From: an uncultured Gammaproteobacteria bacterium
GTDB taxonomy: Bacteria > Pseudomonadota > Gammaproteobacteria > Steroidobacterales > Woeseiaceae
DNA length: 5,104 nucleotides
Reading direction: 5' to 3'
NCBI GenBank assembly: GCA_938003715.1
Contig: CALKYK010000089.1
Span: 1 to 5,104, forward strand
Shown here: in pieces, positions 1 to 5,104 of the stretch
Layout: each line of letters starts with the position of its first letter
Position numbering within the stretch: the first letter of the stretch is position 1
Notes under the pieces: generated by a model
Told to the model about the DNA's origin: nothing
The model's database searches: none
The model's input: the letters and a program-made list of their open reading frames with translations, nothing else
Program-made: the position numbers and the translations under genes

Positions 1-381
1 ATCGTGACCGCCGAGGATGCGGCGCTGTGCCTGGAACACGGCGTCGACGGGATCATCGTCTCGAACCACGGCGGGCGCGGCGAAGAAAGCGGCCGCGGCG
101 CCATCGACAGCCTGGCGGAAGTCGCGCCGGTCGCGAGCGGCCGGACGACGCTGCTGATGGACAGCGGCATCCGCCGTGGCACCGACATCTTCACGACGCT
201 CGCGCTCGGCGCGGATGCCATCATGATCGGGCGCCCTTACGTCTGGGGCCTGGGCGCGTTCGGCCAGGCGGGTGTCGAGCGCGCGCTGGATATCCTGACG
301 GACGAACTCGAGGTCGCGATGCGTGCGTTCGGCGTGCCGAATATCGCCCACATCGGCGCCGAACACGTCGGCCGCCACTGA
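1..381 (+). CDS. FMN-dependent alpha-hydroxy-acid oxidase/dehydrogenase, C-terminal part (5' end outside window)
   Basis: This is the last 126 residues of an enzyme of the glycolate oxidase / lactate dehydrogenase (LldD) / lactate oxidase family, which oxidises 2-hydroxy acids to 2-oxo acids with FMN in a TIM barrel. The reading frame is open from the first base. The segment NHGGR (residues 22-26 of the visible part) carries the catalytic His23 and substrate-binding Arg26. DSGIRRGTD (54-62) and IGRPYVWGL (76-84) are the FMN-phosphate loops, followed by the usual C-terminal helices (GVERALDILTDELEVAMRAFG). The visible start, IVTAEDA, is the piece that normally follows the conserved Lys-Gly, so the flavin-contacting Lys should lie just upstream of the window. 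After NHGGR the sequence reads GEESGRGAID rather than the more familiar QLD-type loop, so it belongs to a divergent subgroup and its substrate cannot be named. About two thirds of a typical 350-390 residue protein is missing. It is first in the visible gene cluster, 14 nt before the TerB-like gene. The family call is secure; the exact enzyme is not. Confidence 0.93.
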   Translation: MVTAEDAALCLEHGVDGIIVSNHGGRGEESGRGAIDSLAEVAPVASGRTTLLMDSGIRRGTDIFTTLALGADAIMIGRPYVWGLGAFGQAGVERALDILTDELEVAMRAFGVPNIAHIGAEHVGRH

Positions 382-382
382 C

Positions 383-388
383 AGAGGA
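383..388 (+). promoter_or_regulatory. Ribosome-binding site of the TerB-like gene
   Basis: AGAGGA begins just after the oxidase stop codon and ends 7 nt before the ATC at 396. This is ideal spacing for a start at 396 and is the main reason for placing the start there, although the codon is not a standard one. It is too far upstream (about 124 nt) to serve the first in-frame ATG at 513. Confidence 0.6.
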
Positions 389-395
389 CGGGCAA

Positions 396-818
396 ATCGC
401 AAACGACAACGACAACAACGTCAGTGACTACGACGCGAAATACCTGGCCGCCGCGCTGCTCGTCTACGTGGCGAAGGGAGACGGCACGATTTCCGGGCAG
501 GAAACGGCGCAGATGCTCGACCTGATGCACGAACAGTTCGGCATCGGCAATGCGGAGTCGCTGTCACTGCTGACACAGTCGATGGAAGACTACGCCGAGA
601 ACCCGGCCTTCGAGGCGTTGCTGACCGATATCTCCAAGGTGCTGAGCCTGCAGGAAAAAGAGGAATTCGCGGTAATGATGCTGAAGGTCGTCGCCGCCGA
701 CGGCAACCGCGACGCCGACGAAATGGCAAAGCTGCGCAGCGCCGCCGAGATCATCGAGATTCCGCCGGAAGTACTGCACCGCGCCTACGACCGCTACTTC
801 GAAGAAACGCAGGGCTAG
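396..818 (+). CDS. TerB-like (tellurite-resistance TerB fold) protein with apparent ATC start
   Basis: The gene encodes about 140 residues of an all-helical, acidic, soluble protein of the TerB family (COG4103-like). It has the two repeated half-motifs of that fold: KGDGTISGQE (27-36) and AADGNRDADE (100-109), each an acidic DG loop followed two to six residues later by a Glu that may bind metal. The second half ends in the usual helix with a hydrophobic-Ile-Pro pattern (AAEIIEIPPEVLHRAY). There is no signal peptide or membrane segment. TerB-like domains are known from tellurite/phage stress loci and from many stand-alone proteins of unknown role, so no function is assigned. The N-terminus is a polar linker (NDNDNN) encoded by a short AAC/GAC repeat. 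No ATG, GTG or TTG is available near the start: the only in-frame ATGs are at 27, deep in the oxidase gene, and at 513, which would remove the first DG motif. ATC 396 is chosen because of the AGAGGA 7 nt upstream; CTG 378, overlapping the oxidase TGA, is the alternative. The family is fairly certain, the start is not. Confidence 0.8.
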   Translation: MANDNDNNVSDYDAKYLAAALLVYVAKGDGTISGQETAQMLDLMHEQFGIGNAESLSLLTQSMEDYAENPAFEALLTDISKVLSLQEKEEFAVMMLKVVAADGNRDADEMAKLRSAAEIIEIPPEVLHRAYDRYFEETQG

Positions 819-823
819 GGAGA
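818..823 (+). promoter_or_regulatory. Ribosome-binding site of nhaA
   Basis: GGGAGA starts on the last base of the TerB-like stop codon and lies 10 nt before the GTG at 834. The spacing is slightly long. It supports GTG 834 as the nhaA start, since no in-frame ATG is found before the conserved N-terminal helix. Confidence 0.5.
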
Positions 824-833
824 CTCGGAACGC

Positions 834-2042
834 GTGCAAGCAACGATCAAGGAATTCCTGCGCCTCGAGTCGGCGAGCGGCCTGCTGCTGATAGCCGCGG
901 CGGCGCTCGCTTTGGTCGTGGCGAACTCGCCGCTCTCGCCGTGGTACGACCTGCTCATCGACACGCCGGTCGAGGTCCGCGTCGGCGCGCTGCAGATCGC
1001 GAAGCCGCTGATCCTGTGGATCAACGATGGCCTGATGGCGATCTTCTTCTTCCTCGTCGGCATGGAACTGAAACGGGAGATCCGCAGCGGCGAACTGTCC
1101 GATGCGAGCAGCATCGCGCTCCCGGCCGCCGGCGCGCTTGGCGGTATCGTGGTGCCGGTCGGAATCTACGTCGCCCTGAACCACGGCGAGCCGACGGCGA
1201 TGCAGGGCTGGGCCATTCCTGCGGCCACCGACATCGCGTTCGCGCTCGGCATCCTGATGCTGTTCAGCACCCGGGTCCCGGCAGCGCTGAAGGTATTCCT
1301 GATCACGATCGCAATCTTCGACGACATCGCCGCGGTGGTGATTATCGCGCTGTTTTATTCGGGCGACCTTTCGGGCACCGCGCTGCTGACGGCCGGCGCC
1401 TGCATCGCGGTGCTCGCGATCATGAACCGCCGCGGTGTGGCGGACGTGTCGCCGTACCTGTGGACCGGGCTCATCATGTGGGTGGCCGTGCTCAAGTCCG
1501 GCGTGCATGCCACGCTGGCCGGCGTCGTGCTCGCCGCGTTCATCCCGATGGACGATCCGCGAGAGCCCGGGCGCTCGCCGCTGCGCGAACTGGAGGCCGA
1601 CCTTCATCACCTGGGCGCGTTCCTCATCCTACCCGTGTTCGCGTTCGCCAACTCCGGCGTATCGCTCACCGGCATGGGCGTCGACGTCCTGCTGCATCCG
1701 GTGCCGATCGGCATCGCCGCAGGCCTGTTCATCGGCAAGCAGGGCGGCGTGTTCGGTTTCAGCGGGCTGACCGTGAAGCTGGGCCTGGCCAGGCTGCCGG
1801 AAGGGGCGACCTGGGGCAGCCTGTACGGCATCTGCGTATTGTGCGGTGTCGGCTTCACGATGAGCCTGTTTATCGGTTCGCTGGCGTTCGAAAGAGGCGG
1901 GCTCGACGTCAAGTTCCTGTTCGACGAGCGGGTCGGCATCATCGCCGGCTCGCTGCTGTCGGCCGGACTGGGCGCGGCGGTGCTCGCAAAGTGCCTGCCG
2001 CGAAAGGGTGAGTTGCGCGAAGACAACGAAGCGGGGAATTAG
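834..2042 (+). CDS. nhaA: Na+/H+ antiporter NhaA
   Basis: This is a complete 402-residue inner-membrane antiporter of the NhaA family (E. coli NhaA is 388), which exchanges cytoplasmic Na+ or Li+ for two external protons and protects against salt and alkaline pH. The protein is strongly hydrophobic, consistent with 12 membrane segments. Residues known to matter in E. coli are at matching places: Glu78 in VGMELKRE, Asp133 in AATDIAFALG, the ion-binding pair Asp163-Asp164 in AIFDDIAA, His225 in KSGVHATLAG, Glu254 (E. coli 252) of the pH-sensor region, and Lys302 (E. coli Lys300) in GLFIGKQGG. LPEGATW (321-327) and CGVGFTMSLFIGSLAF (337-352) are further family signatures. The start is GTG; the first residues (IKEFLRLESASGLLLI) align with the usual FLRxESAxGxxL beginning, so nothing is missing. 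It begins 15 nt after the TerB-like gene and ends 3 nt before the VOC gene, suggesting co-transcription. No nhaR-like regulator is in the window. The C-terminal tail (388-402) is short, charged and unremarkable. Confidence 0.98.
   Translation: MQATIKEFLRLESASGLLLIAAAALALVVANSPLSPWYDLLIDTPVEVRVGALQIAKPLILWINDGLMAIFFFLVGMELKREIRSGELSDASSIALPAAGALGGIVVPVGIYVALNHGEPTAMQGWAIPAATDIAFALGILMLFSTRVPAALKVFLITIAIFDDIAAVVIIALFYSGDLSGTALLTAGACIAVLAIMNRRGVADVSPYLWTGLIMWVAVLKSGVHATLAGVVLAAFIPMDDPREPGRSPLRELEADLHHLGAFLILPVFAFANSGVSLTGMGVDVLLHPVPIGIAAGLFIGKQGGVFGFSGLTVKLGLARLPEGATWGSLYGICVLCGVGFTMSLFIGSLAFERGGLDVKFLFDERVGIIAGSLLSAGLGAAVLAKCLPRKGELREDNEAGN
2031..2037 (+). promoter_or_regulatory. Ribosome-binding site of the VOC gene, inside the nhaA 3' end
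   Basis: GCGGGGA lies within the last codons of nhaA and ends 8 nt before ATG 2046. It is of moderate quality. Its position within the preceding gene suggests that translation of the two genes is coupled. Confidence 0.45.
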
Positions 2043-2045
2043 CCC

Positions 2046-2429
2046 ATGCACAAGAGCAGGTTGGCCGGGTTCATCATCGACTGCGATACCGACGACCTCG
2101 ATGCTGCCGCGGCGTTCTGGGGTACGGCGCTCGGCGCGCCGCCGAAGCACGCCGCGGATCTTGCCAGGAGCATTTACGTCGAGCTCGATACGCCGAAGGA
2201 CGACCCGTACGTCGAGGTGCAGAAAGTCGATCACCCGAGCCGGGTGCACATCGATATCGAATCGGACGACATCGAGGCGGAAGCGCGGCGGCTGGAAAAG
2301 CTCGGCGCGAAGCGCATCGCCGCGATCGAGCGATGGATCGTCATGGAAGCACCGACCGGGCAGCGCTTTTGCGTCGTGCCCGTCGTCAGCGCCGACTTCG
2401 CCGAACGGGCGAATACCTGGGACGAATAA
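2046..2429 (+). CDS. VOC-family (glyoxalase/bleomycin-resistance fold) small protein
   Basis: This 127-residue soluble protein has the single-domain pattern of the vicinal oxygen chelate superfamily, closest in feel to the Glyoxalase_6 type. The first beta-alpha-beta module covers roughly residues 5-60: strand AGFIIDCDTDD, helix LDAAAAFWGTALGAPP, then strands SIYVELD and DPYVEVQKV. The second covers about 65-113: strand RVHIDIESDD, helix IEAEARRLEKLGAKRI, then strands RWIVMEAP and QRFCVVPV. His68 is in the usual metal-ligand place of the second module. The first-strand position that carries His in metal-dependent members is Phe9 (AGFIID), and the last-strand Glu position appears to be Cys109 (RFCVV). 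A classical metal site is therefore incomplete, and a non-metal binding role is as likely as an enzyme. The ATG is 3 nt after the nhaA stop, so the gene is probably in the same operon. The substrate is unknown; the fold call is strong and the function is not assigned. Confidence 0.85.
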   Translation: MHKSRLAGFIIDCDTDDLDAAAAFWGTALGAPPKHAADLARSIYVELDTPKDDPYVEVQKVDHPSRVHIDIESDDIEAEARRLEKLGAKRIAAIERWIVMEAPTGQRFCVVPVVSADFAERANTWDE

Positions 2430-2447
2430 CAAGAGACTCCGTCAACT

Positions 2448-2455
2448 GGGGAGGA
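2448..2455 (+). promoter_or_regulatory. Strong ribosome-binding site of the MAPEG gene
   Basis: GGGGAGGA is the best Shine-Dalgarno-like sequence in the window. It is 7 nt before ATG 2463 but only 2 nt before ATG 2458, which is followed at once by TAA. The spacing selects 2463 as the productive start. Confidence 0.7.
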
Positions 2456-2462
2456 ACATGTA

Positions 2463-2852
2463 ATGACGAGTGAACTGATCAGCCTGACCTGGGTGACCGC
2501 ACTTACCGCGGTAATGTGGGTACCCTACATACTCAATACGATTGCCGTGCGCGGCCTGGTCAATGCCGTCGGCTATCCCGACAACCCGGCGCCGCTCGCA
2601 CCGTGGGCACAGAAGATGAAAGCGGCGCACTACAACGCGGTCGAAAACCTCGTCGTGTTCGCCGCGCTGGTGCTCGTCGCAAACGCGGCCGGCGTCAGCA
2701 GCGACACGACGGTCATGGCCGCGCAGATCTATCTCTGGGCGCGCGTCGTGCACGTGCTCGCGTACACGTTCGCCGTGCCGTGGGTGCGCACGCTCGCCTT
2801 CGCCGTGGGATTTTTCTGCCAGGCGGCGTTCCTGGTCGAACTGCTGTTCTGA
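2463..2852 (+). CDS. MAPEG-family integral membrane protein
   Basis: This 129-residue protein has four predicted membrane helices, at about 4-29, 59-78, 84-104 and 107-128, the size and topology of bacterial MAPEG proteins (membrane-associated proteins in eicosanoid and glutathione metabolism). The family signature is clear in MKAAHYNAVENLVVFAALV (52-70): His56, Asn58, Glu61 and Asn62 match the conserved AHxNxxEN segment between helices 1 and 2. YLWARVVHVLAYTFAVPWVRT (90-110) holds the conserved Arg94, His97 and Tyr101 pattern of the later helices. Characterised eukaryotic relatives (microsomal glutathione transferase, leukotriene C4 synthase) are trimers that use glutathione. Bacterial members of this type are mostly uncharacterised, so glutathione use here is inference. 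It follows the VOC gene after 33 nt, with its own strong ribosome-binding site, and is the last gene of the forward cluster. It converges on uup with 3 nt between the stops. The family call is good; substrate and reaction are unknown. Confidence 0.92.
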   Translation: MTSELISLTWVTALTAVMWVPYILNTIAVRGLVNAVGYPDNPAPLAPWAQKMKAAHYNAVENLVVFAALVLVANAAGVSSDTTVMAAQIYLWARVVHVLAYTFAVPWVRTLAFAVGFFCQAAFLVELLF

Positions 2853-2855
2853 CCC

Positions 2856-4769
2856 TTAGCCGGGCCGGCTCTCCCGGTACCGGCGCTCGCGGTCCTCAAG
2901 CGCGGTCCAGCGCTCGAGGGCGGCGTCGAGTTCGGCCTGGACGGCCTCGAACCGCTCGAGCACGGGCCCGGTCTGCGTGTGCTCCTGCGCGTAGAAACCG
3001 GGCGCGGAGATCTGCGCCTCAATCGATTCGAGTTCCGATTCGAGCGCATCGATCGACGCCGGCAGCGCTTCCAGTTCGCGCTGCTCGTGGTAGCTGAGCT
3101 TGCGCGGGGCCGGCGTGGCGGCATCCGCGTCCGCATCCCGGTGTTTCGCTGCGGTTTCGACCGGCCGGTCGTGCTCGGCAAGTGTGCGGCCGTGGCGCAG
3201 CCAGTCCGAATAGCCGCCGACGTACTCCTGCAGGCGCCCGCCTTCCTCGAACACGATGCAGCTCGTGACGACGTTGTCGAGGAATTGCCGGTCGTGACTG
3301 ACGACGAGCAGCGTGCCGCTGAATTCCGTCAGCCGCGCTTCGAGGACCTCCAGCGTCTCCATGTCGAGGTCGTTCGTCGGCTCGTCGAGCACCAGCAGGT
3401 TGGCCGGGCGCGTAAAGAGCTTGGCGAGGATGACGCGGTTGCGCTCGCCCCCGGATAGCGCCTTGACTGGCGTGATCGACCGCTTCGGGCTGAACAGGAA
3501 GCCCTTCAAGTAGCCTACGATGTGCCGGTCCTTGCCGTTCAGCTTGATGTAGGTCCTGCCTTCGCCGACGTTGTCTGCGACGGACCGCTCCGGGTCGAGC
3601 GTCTCGCGCAGCTGGTCGAAATAGCCGATTTCGAGATTCGTGCCGTGTTTGATCGTGCCCTGCTGCGGCTCGAGGTCGCCCAGCAGCAGGCGCAGGAGCG
3701 TGGTCTTGCCAACGCCGTTATTGCCGAGAATGCCGATGCGGTCGCCGCGCATGATCTTGATCGAGAAATTCTCGATCAGCGGCTGATCCCCGTAGCGGTA
3801 GCACACGTTTTTCGCCCGGATGACCTTGCGGCCGGACTGCTCGGCCTCCTCGATGTAGATGCGTGCGCCCGGCTCGCGACTGACGCGCTGCGCGCGCTCC
3901 TCGCGCATCTTCTCGAGCGCGCGCACGCGTCCTTCGTTGCGTGTGCGCCGCGCCTTGATGCCCTGCCGGATCCAGATTTCCTCTTCTTCCAGTTTTTTGT
4001 CGAATCGTTCGTTCGCCCGGTCCTCCGCTTCCAGCGCCTCCTGCTTGCGGCGCAGGTAGTTTTTGAAATCGCCGGGCCAGCTCGCGAGCTTGCCGCGGTC
4101 GATCTCGACGATGCGCGTGGCAAGCCGCTGCAGGAATGCGCGGTCGTGGGTGATGAAGAGCACCGAACCGGCGTAGGAACGCACGACGGACTCGAGCCAC
4201 TCGATGGTCGCAATGTCGAGATGGTTGGTGGGTTCGTCGAGCAGCAGCAGGTCGGGCTTCTGCACCAGCGCCCGCGCCAGTGCTACGCGACGGCGCCAGC
4301 CGCCCGACAGTTCGCTCATGCGCTTGTCGGTCGGCAGCTCGAGATCGGAAATCGTGGCGGCGACGCGCTGCTCGATGTGCCAGCCGCCGTGGGCGTCGAT
4401 GCGGGCGTGCAGTTCCTCCAGTTCACGCAGCGCTTCGCGGCTGCGCGCCTCGCGTGAGCGCGCGTGGTACTCGTCTAGCAGCGCCTGGATGGCCGTGAGC
4501 CCCTCGCGTACGACGTCGCGCACCGGCAGGTCGTTCTCGACCGGCAGCGACTGCTCGAGCTGGCTGACGACGAGGCCGGTCGAGCGCACGATCTCGCCGC
4601 TATCCGGGTCCAGTTTACCCGTGATCAGCTTCAGCGTCGTCGACTTGCCGGCGCCGTTGCGGCCGATCAGGCACACGCGCTCGCCCGGCTCGAGGGCCAG
4701 GTCGGCCTCGACCAGGATCTTCTGGTCGCCGAAGGTCAGCGACACTTCCTCGAAGCGGATCAGCGACAT
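2856..4769 (-). CDS. uup: ABC-F ATPase Uup
   Basis: This is a complete 637-residue soluble ABC-F protein with two ATPase domains and no membrane segments. Domain 1 has Walker A GRNGAGKST (36-44), signature LSGGW (154-158), Walker B LLLLDEPTNHLD (174-185) and H-switch THDR (207-210). The linker arm (about 240-310) is rich in Lys, Arg and Glu and includes the Uup hallmark WIRQGIKARRTRNEGRVRAL (266-285). Domain 2 has Walker A GNNGVGKTT (349-357), signature LSGGE (438-442), Walker B LLVLDEPTNDLD (458-469) and SHDR (491-494). After a polar Asp/Ala linker (about 530-555), residues 557-637 form the C-terminal coiled coil that in E. coli Uup binds DNA. Family members bind ribosomes and affect ribosome assembly, and E. 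coli uup mutants show raised precise excision of transposons. All catalytic Glu residues are present. ATG 4769 is chosen because MSLIRFEE matches the normal Uup beginning; the frame stays open 51 codons further upstream but overlaps the divergent cupin gene. No good Shine-Dalgarno is seen before the start. Confidence 0.97.
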   Translation of the reverse strand: MSLIRFEEVSLTFGDQKILVEADLALEPGERVCLIGRNGAGKSTTLKLITGKLDPDSGEIVRSTGLVVSQLEQSLPVENDLPVRDVVREGLTAIQALLDEYHARSREARSREALRELEELHARIDAHGGWHIEQRVAATISDLELPTDKRMSELSGGWRRRVALARALVQKPDLLLLDEPTNHLDIATIEWLESVVRSYAGSVLFITHDRAFLQRLATRIVEIDRGKLASWPGDFKNYLRRKQEALEAEDRANERFDKKLEEEEIWIRQGIKARRTRNEGRVRALEKMREERAQRVSREPGARIYIEEAEQSGRKVIRAKNVCYRYGDQPLIENFSIKIMRGDRIGILGNNGVGKTTLLRLLLGDLEPQQGTIKHGTNLEIGYFDQLRETLDPERSVADNVGEGRTYIKLNGKDRHIVGYLKGFLFSPKRSITPVKALSGGERNRVILAKLFTRPANLLVLDEPTNDLDMETLEVLEARLTEFSGTLLVVSHDRQFLDNVVTSCIVFEEGGRLQEYVGGYSDWLRHGRTLAEHDRPVETAAKHRDADADAATPAPRKLSYHEQRELEALPASIDALESELESIEAQISAPGFYAQEHTQTGPVLERFEAVQAELDAALERWTALEDRERRYRESRPG

Positions 4770-4826
4770 GCGTGCGCAATCGTCGAAAACGGCAAGCATA
4801 CACGGCGCGCCGGAGACTGCGGATAA

Positions 4827-4846
4827 CCGGGATTGCAGATTCCCGG
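4827..4846. repeat. Interrupted palindrome, possible operator
   Basis: CCGGGA (4827-4832) and TCCCGG (4841-4846) are perfect inverted arms of 6 bp separated by 8 nt, with one further pairing (T4834 with A4839) inside the loop. It overlaps the tentative -35 of the cupin gene, so it could be a repressor site. It is not followed by a T run, so it does not look like a terminator. In DNA this GC-rich a 6-bp palindrome can arise by chance. Confidence 0.3.
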
Positions 4847-4872
4847 CCGACGCCTTAGGGTGGCGGCTGCGC

Positions 4873-4879
4873 GAGGGAG
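4873..4879 (+). promoter_or_regulatory. Ribosome-binding site of the cupin gene
   Basis: GAGGGAG ends 8 nt before ATG 4888. The motif and spacing are good and support that start codon. Confidence 0.6.
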
Positions 4880-4887
4880 TACCGCCG

Positions 4888-5104
4888 ATGAGCAAACCGC
4901 ATTTCCCCGACCTGATCCGCAACCTGCCCGAGTTCGACGGGCCGTTCGACGCCTACCGGCTGGCCGCCGGCGACTGCGACGTGCTGTTCGCGTCCTATCC
5001 CGCTGGCACGAACATCGAGCCGCATACGCACCCGACCGAGAACGTCGGCATCATCACCGAGGGCGAACTGTTGCTGACCGTCGGCGGCGTCGAAAAACGC
5101 TACG
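4888..5104 (+). CDS. Cupin-domain protein, N-terminal part (3' end outside window)
   Basis: This open frame begins at ATG 4888 and is still open at the window end, giving 72 complete codons. The protein starts MSKPHFPDLIRNLPEFDGPF and then enters a small beta-barrel: strand DVLFASYPAG, the first cupin motif GTNIEPHTHPTEN (40-52), then NVGIITEGELLLTVGGVEKRY (52-72). His46 and His48 are the paired metal ligands of cupin motif 1; Glu51 or Asn52 occupies the third-ligand position, where many relatives have Glu or Gln. The turn EGEL followed by a strand is typical. The total length is unknown; single-domain cupins are usually about 100-120 residues, so roughly a third is missing, including the motif-2 His. 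Cupins of this size include small enzymes and sensors of unknown substrate, so no function is given. It is divergent from uup and has its own strong ribosome-binding site. Confidence 0.88.
   Translation, partial: MSKPHFPDLIRNLPEFDGPFDAYRLAAGDCDVLFASYPAGTNIEPHTHPTENVGIITEGELLLTVGGVEKRY

Larger units (their letters stand above)
4770..4887. promoter_or_regulatory. Divergent intergenic region between uup and the cupin gene
   Basis: These 118 nt separate two divergently transcribed genes and must hold the promoter of uup and probably that of the cupin gene. On the minus strand TATGCT (4795-4800) is a possible -10 hexamer for uup with no good -35. On the plus strand TTGCAG (4833-4838) and TAGGGT (4856-4861), 17 nt apart, could be a weak sigma-70 promoter for the cupin gene. 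The existence of promoters follows from gene orientation; the exact elements are tentative. Confidence 0.45.

Noticed and set aside
27..512. Extension of the TerB-like frame upstream to ATG 27 (263 residues in all)
   Set aside because: The extra N-terminus is an Arg-rich, low-complexity shadow of the hydroxy-acid oxidase frame, which is clearly the coding one there.
564..1610. A 348-residue minus-strand open frame opposite the TerB-like gene and nhaA
   Set aside because: Its composition is rich in Arg, His, Asp and Gln without any domain, as expected for an antisense shadow in GC-rich DNA; the plus strand carries well-recognised proteins.
1629..2432. A 267-residue minus-strand open frame spanning the nhaA end and the VOC gene
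   Set aside because: It crosses two recognised plus-strand genes, has no domain and has biased shadow composition.
2858..2877. GC-rich inverted repeats as a rho-independent terminator
   Set aside because: The arms are short, lie inside the uup 3' end and have no T run on either strand.
3522..4457. A 311-residue plus-strand open frame opposite uup
   Set aside because: It lies wholly inside the ABC-F gene and reads as the complement of its conserved motifs; no independent domain or ribosome-binding site is seen.
4770..4922. Extension of Uup by 51 residues to a start at 4922, or by 10 residues to 4799
   Set aside because: Uup proteins normally begin at MSLI; the extension has no family similarity and the longer one overlaps the start of the divergent cupin gene.

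Overview
This is a 5.1-kb, very GC-rich (visibly well over 60% G+C) and densely coding stretch of bacterial chromosome. It is most likely from a gammaproteobacterium or close relative. The lineage guess rests on a full-length Uup-type ABC-F protein with a C-terminal coiled-coil domain and on an NhaA whose functional residues line up almost one-to-one with the E. coli protein. No species can be named. No RNA genes, transposons, CRISPR arrays or long repeats were seen.

Layout. Positions 1-2852 carry five tightly packed forward genes: the 3' end of an FMN-dependent alpha-hydroxy-acid oxidase/dehydrogenase (1-381), a TerB-like protein (about 396-818), the Na+/H+ antiporter NhaA (834-2042), a small VOC/glyoxalase-fold protein (2046-2429) and a four-helix MAPEG-family membrane protein (2463-2852). 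Gaps are 14, 15, 3 and 33 nt and no terminator or convincing internal promoter is visible, so they probably form one operon whose promoter lies upstream of the window. Converging on it, with only 3 nt between stop codons, is uup on the minus strand (2856-4769). A 118-nt divergent intergenic region (4770-4887) then separates uup from a forward cupin gene that runs off the end (4888-5104).

How the genes may work together. NhaA exports Na+ at alkaline pH. The hydroxy-acid oxidase, the VOC protein and the MAPEG protein belong to families often linked to 2-hydroxy/2-oxo-acid metabolism, electrophile handling or glutathione chemistry, and TerB-like proteins are often linked to membrane-associated stress responses. 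A general envelope/ion/toxic-metabolite stress operon is a reasonable inference, but nothing in the sequence proves it. Uup is a ribosome-associated housekeeping ATPase and is probably an unrelated neighbour.

The most unusual point is that the TerB-like gene has no ATG, GTG or TTG in a sensible place. A good ribosome-binding site (AGAGGA, 383-388) sits 7 nt before an ATC codon at 396. Either this is a rare ATC start or a single base differs from an original ATG. Other points worth a look are an ATG-TAA start-stop pair overlapping the MAPEG start codon, an interrupted palindrome in the divergent uup/cupin region, and the terminator-free convergent junction. I found no clear sign of a wholly new system.
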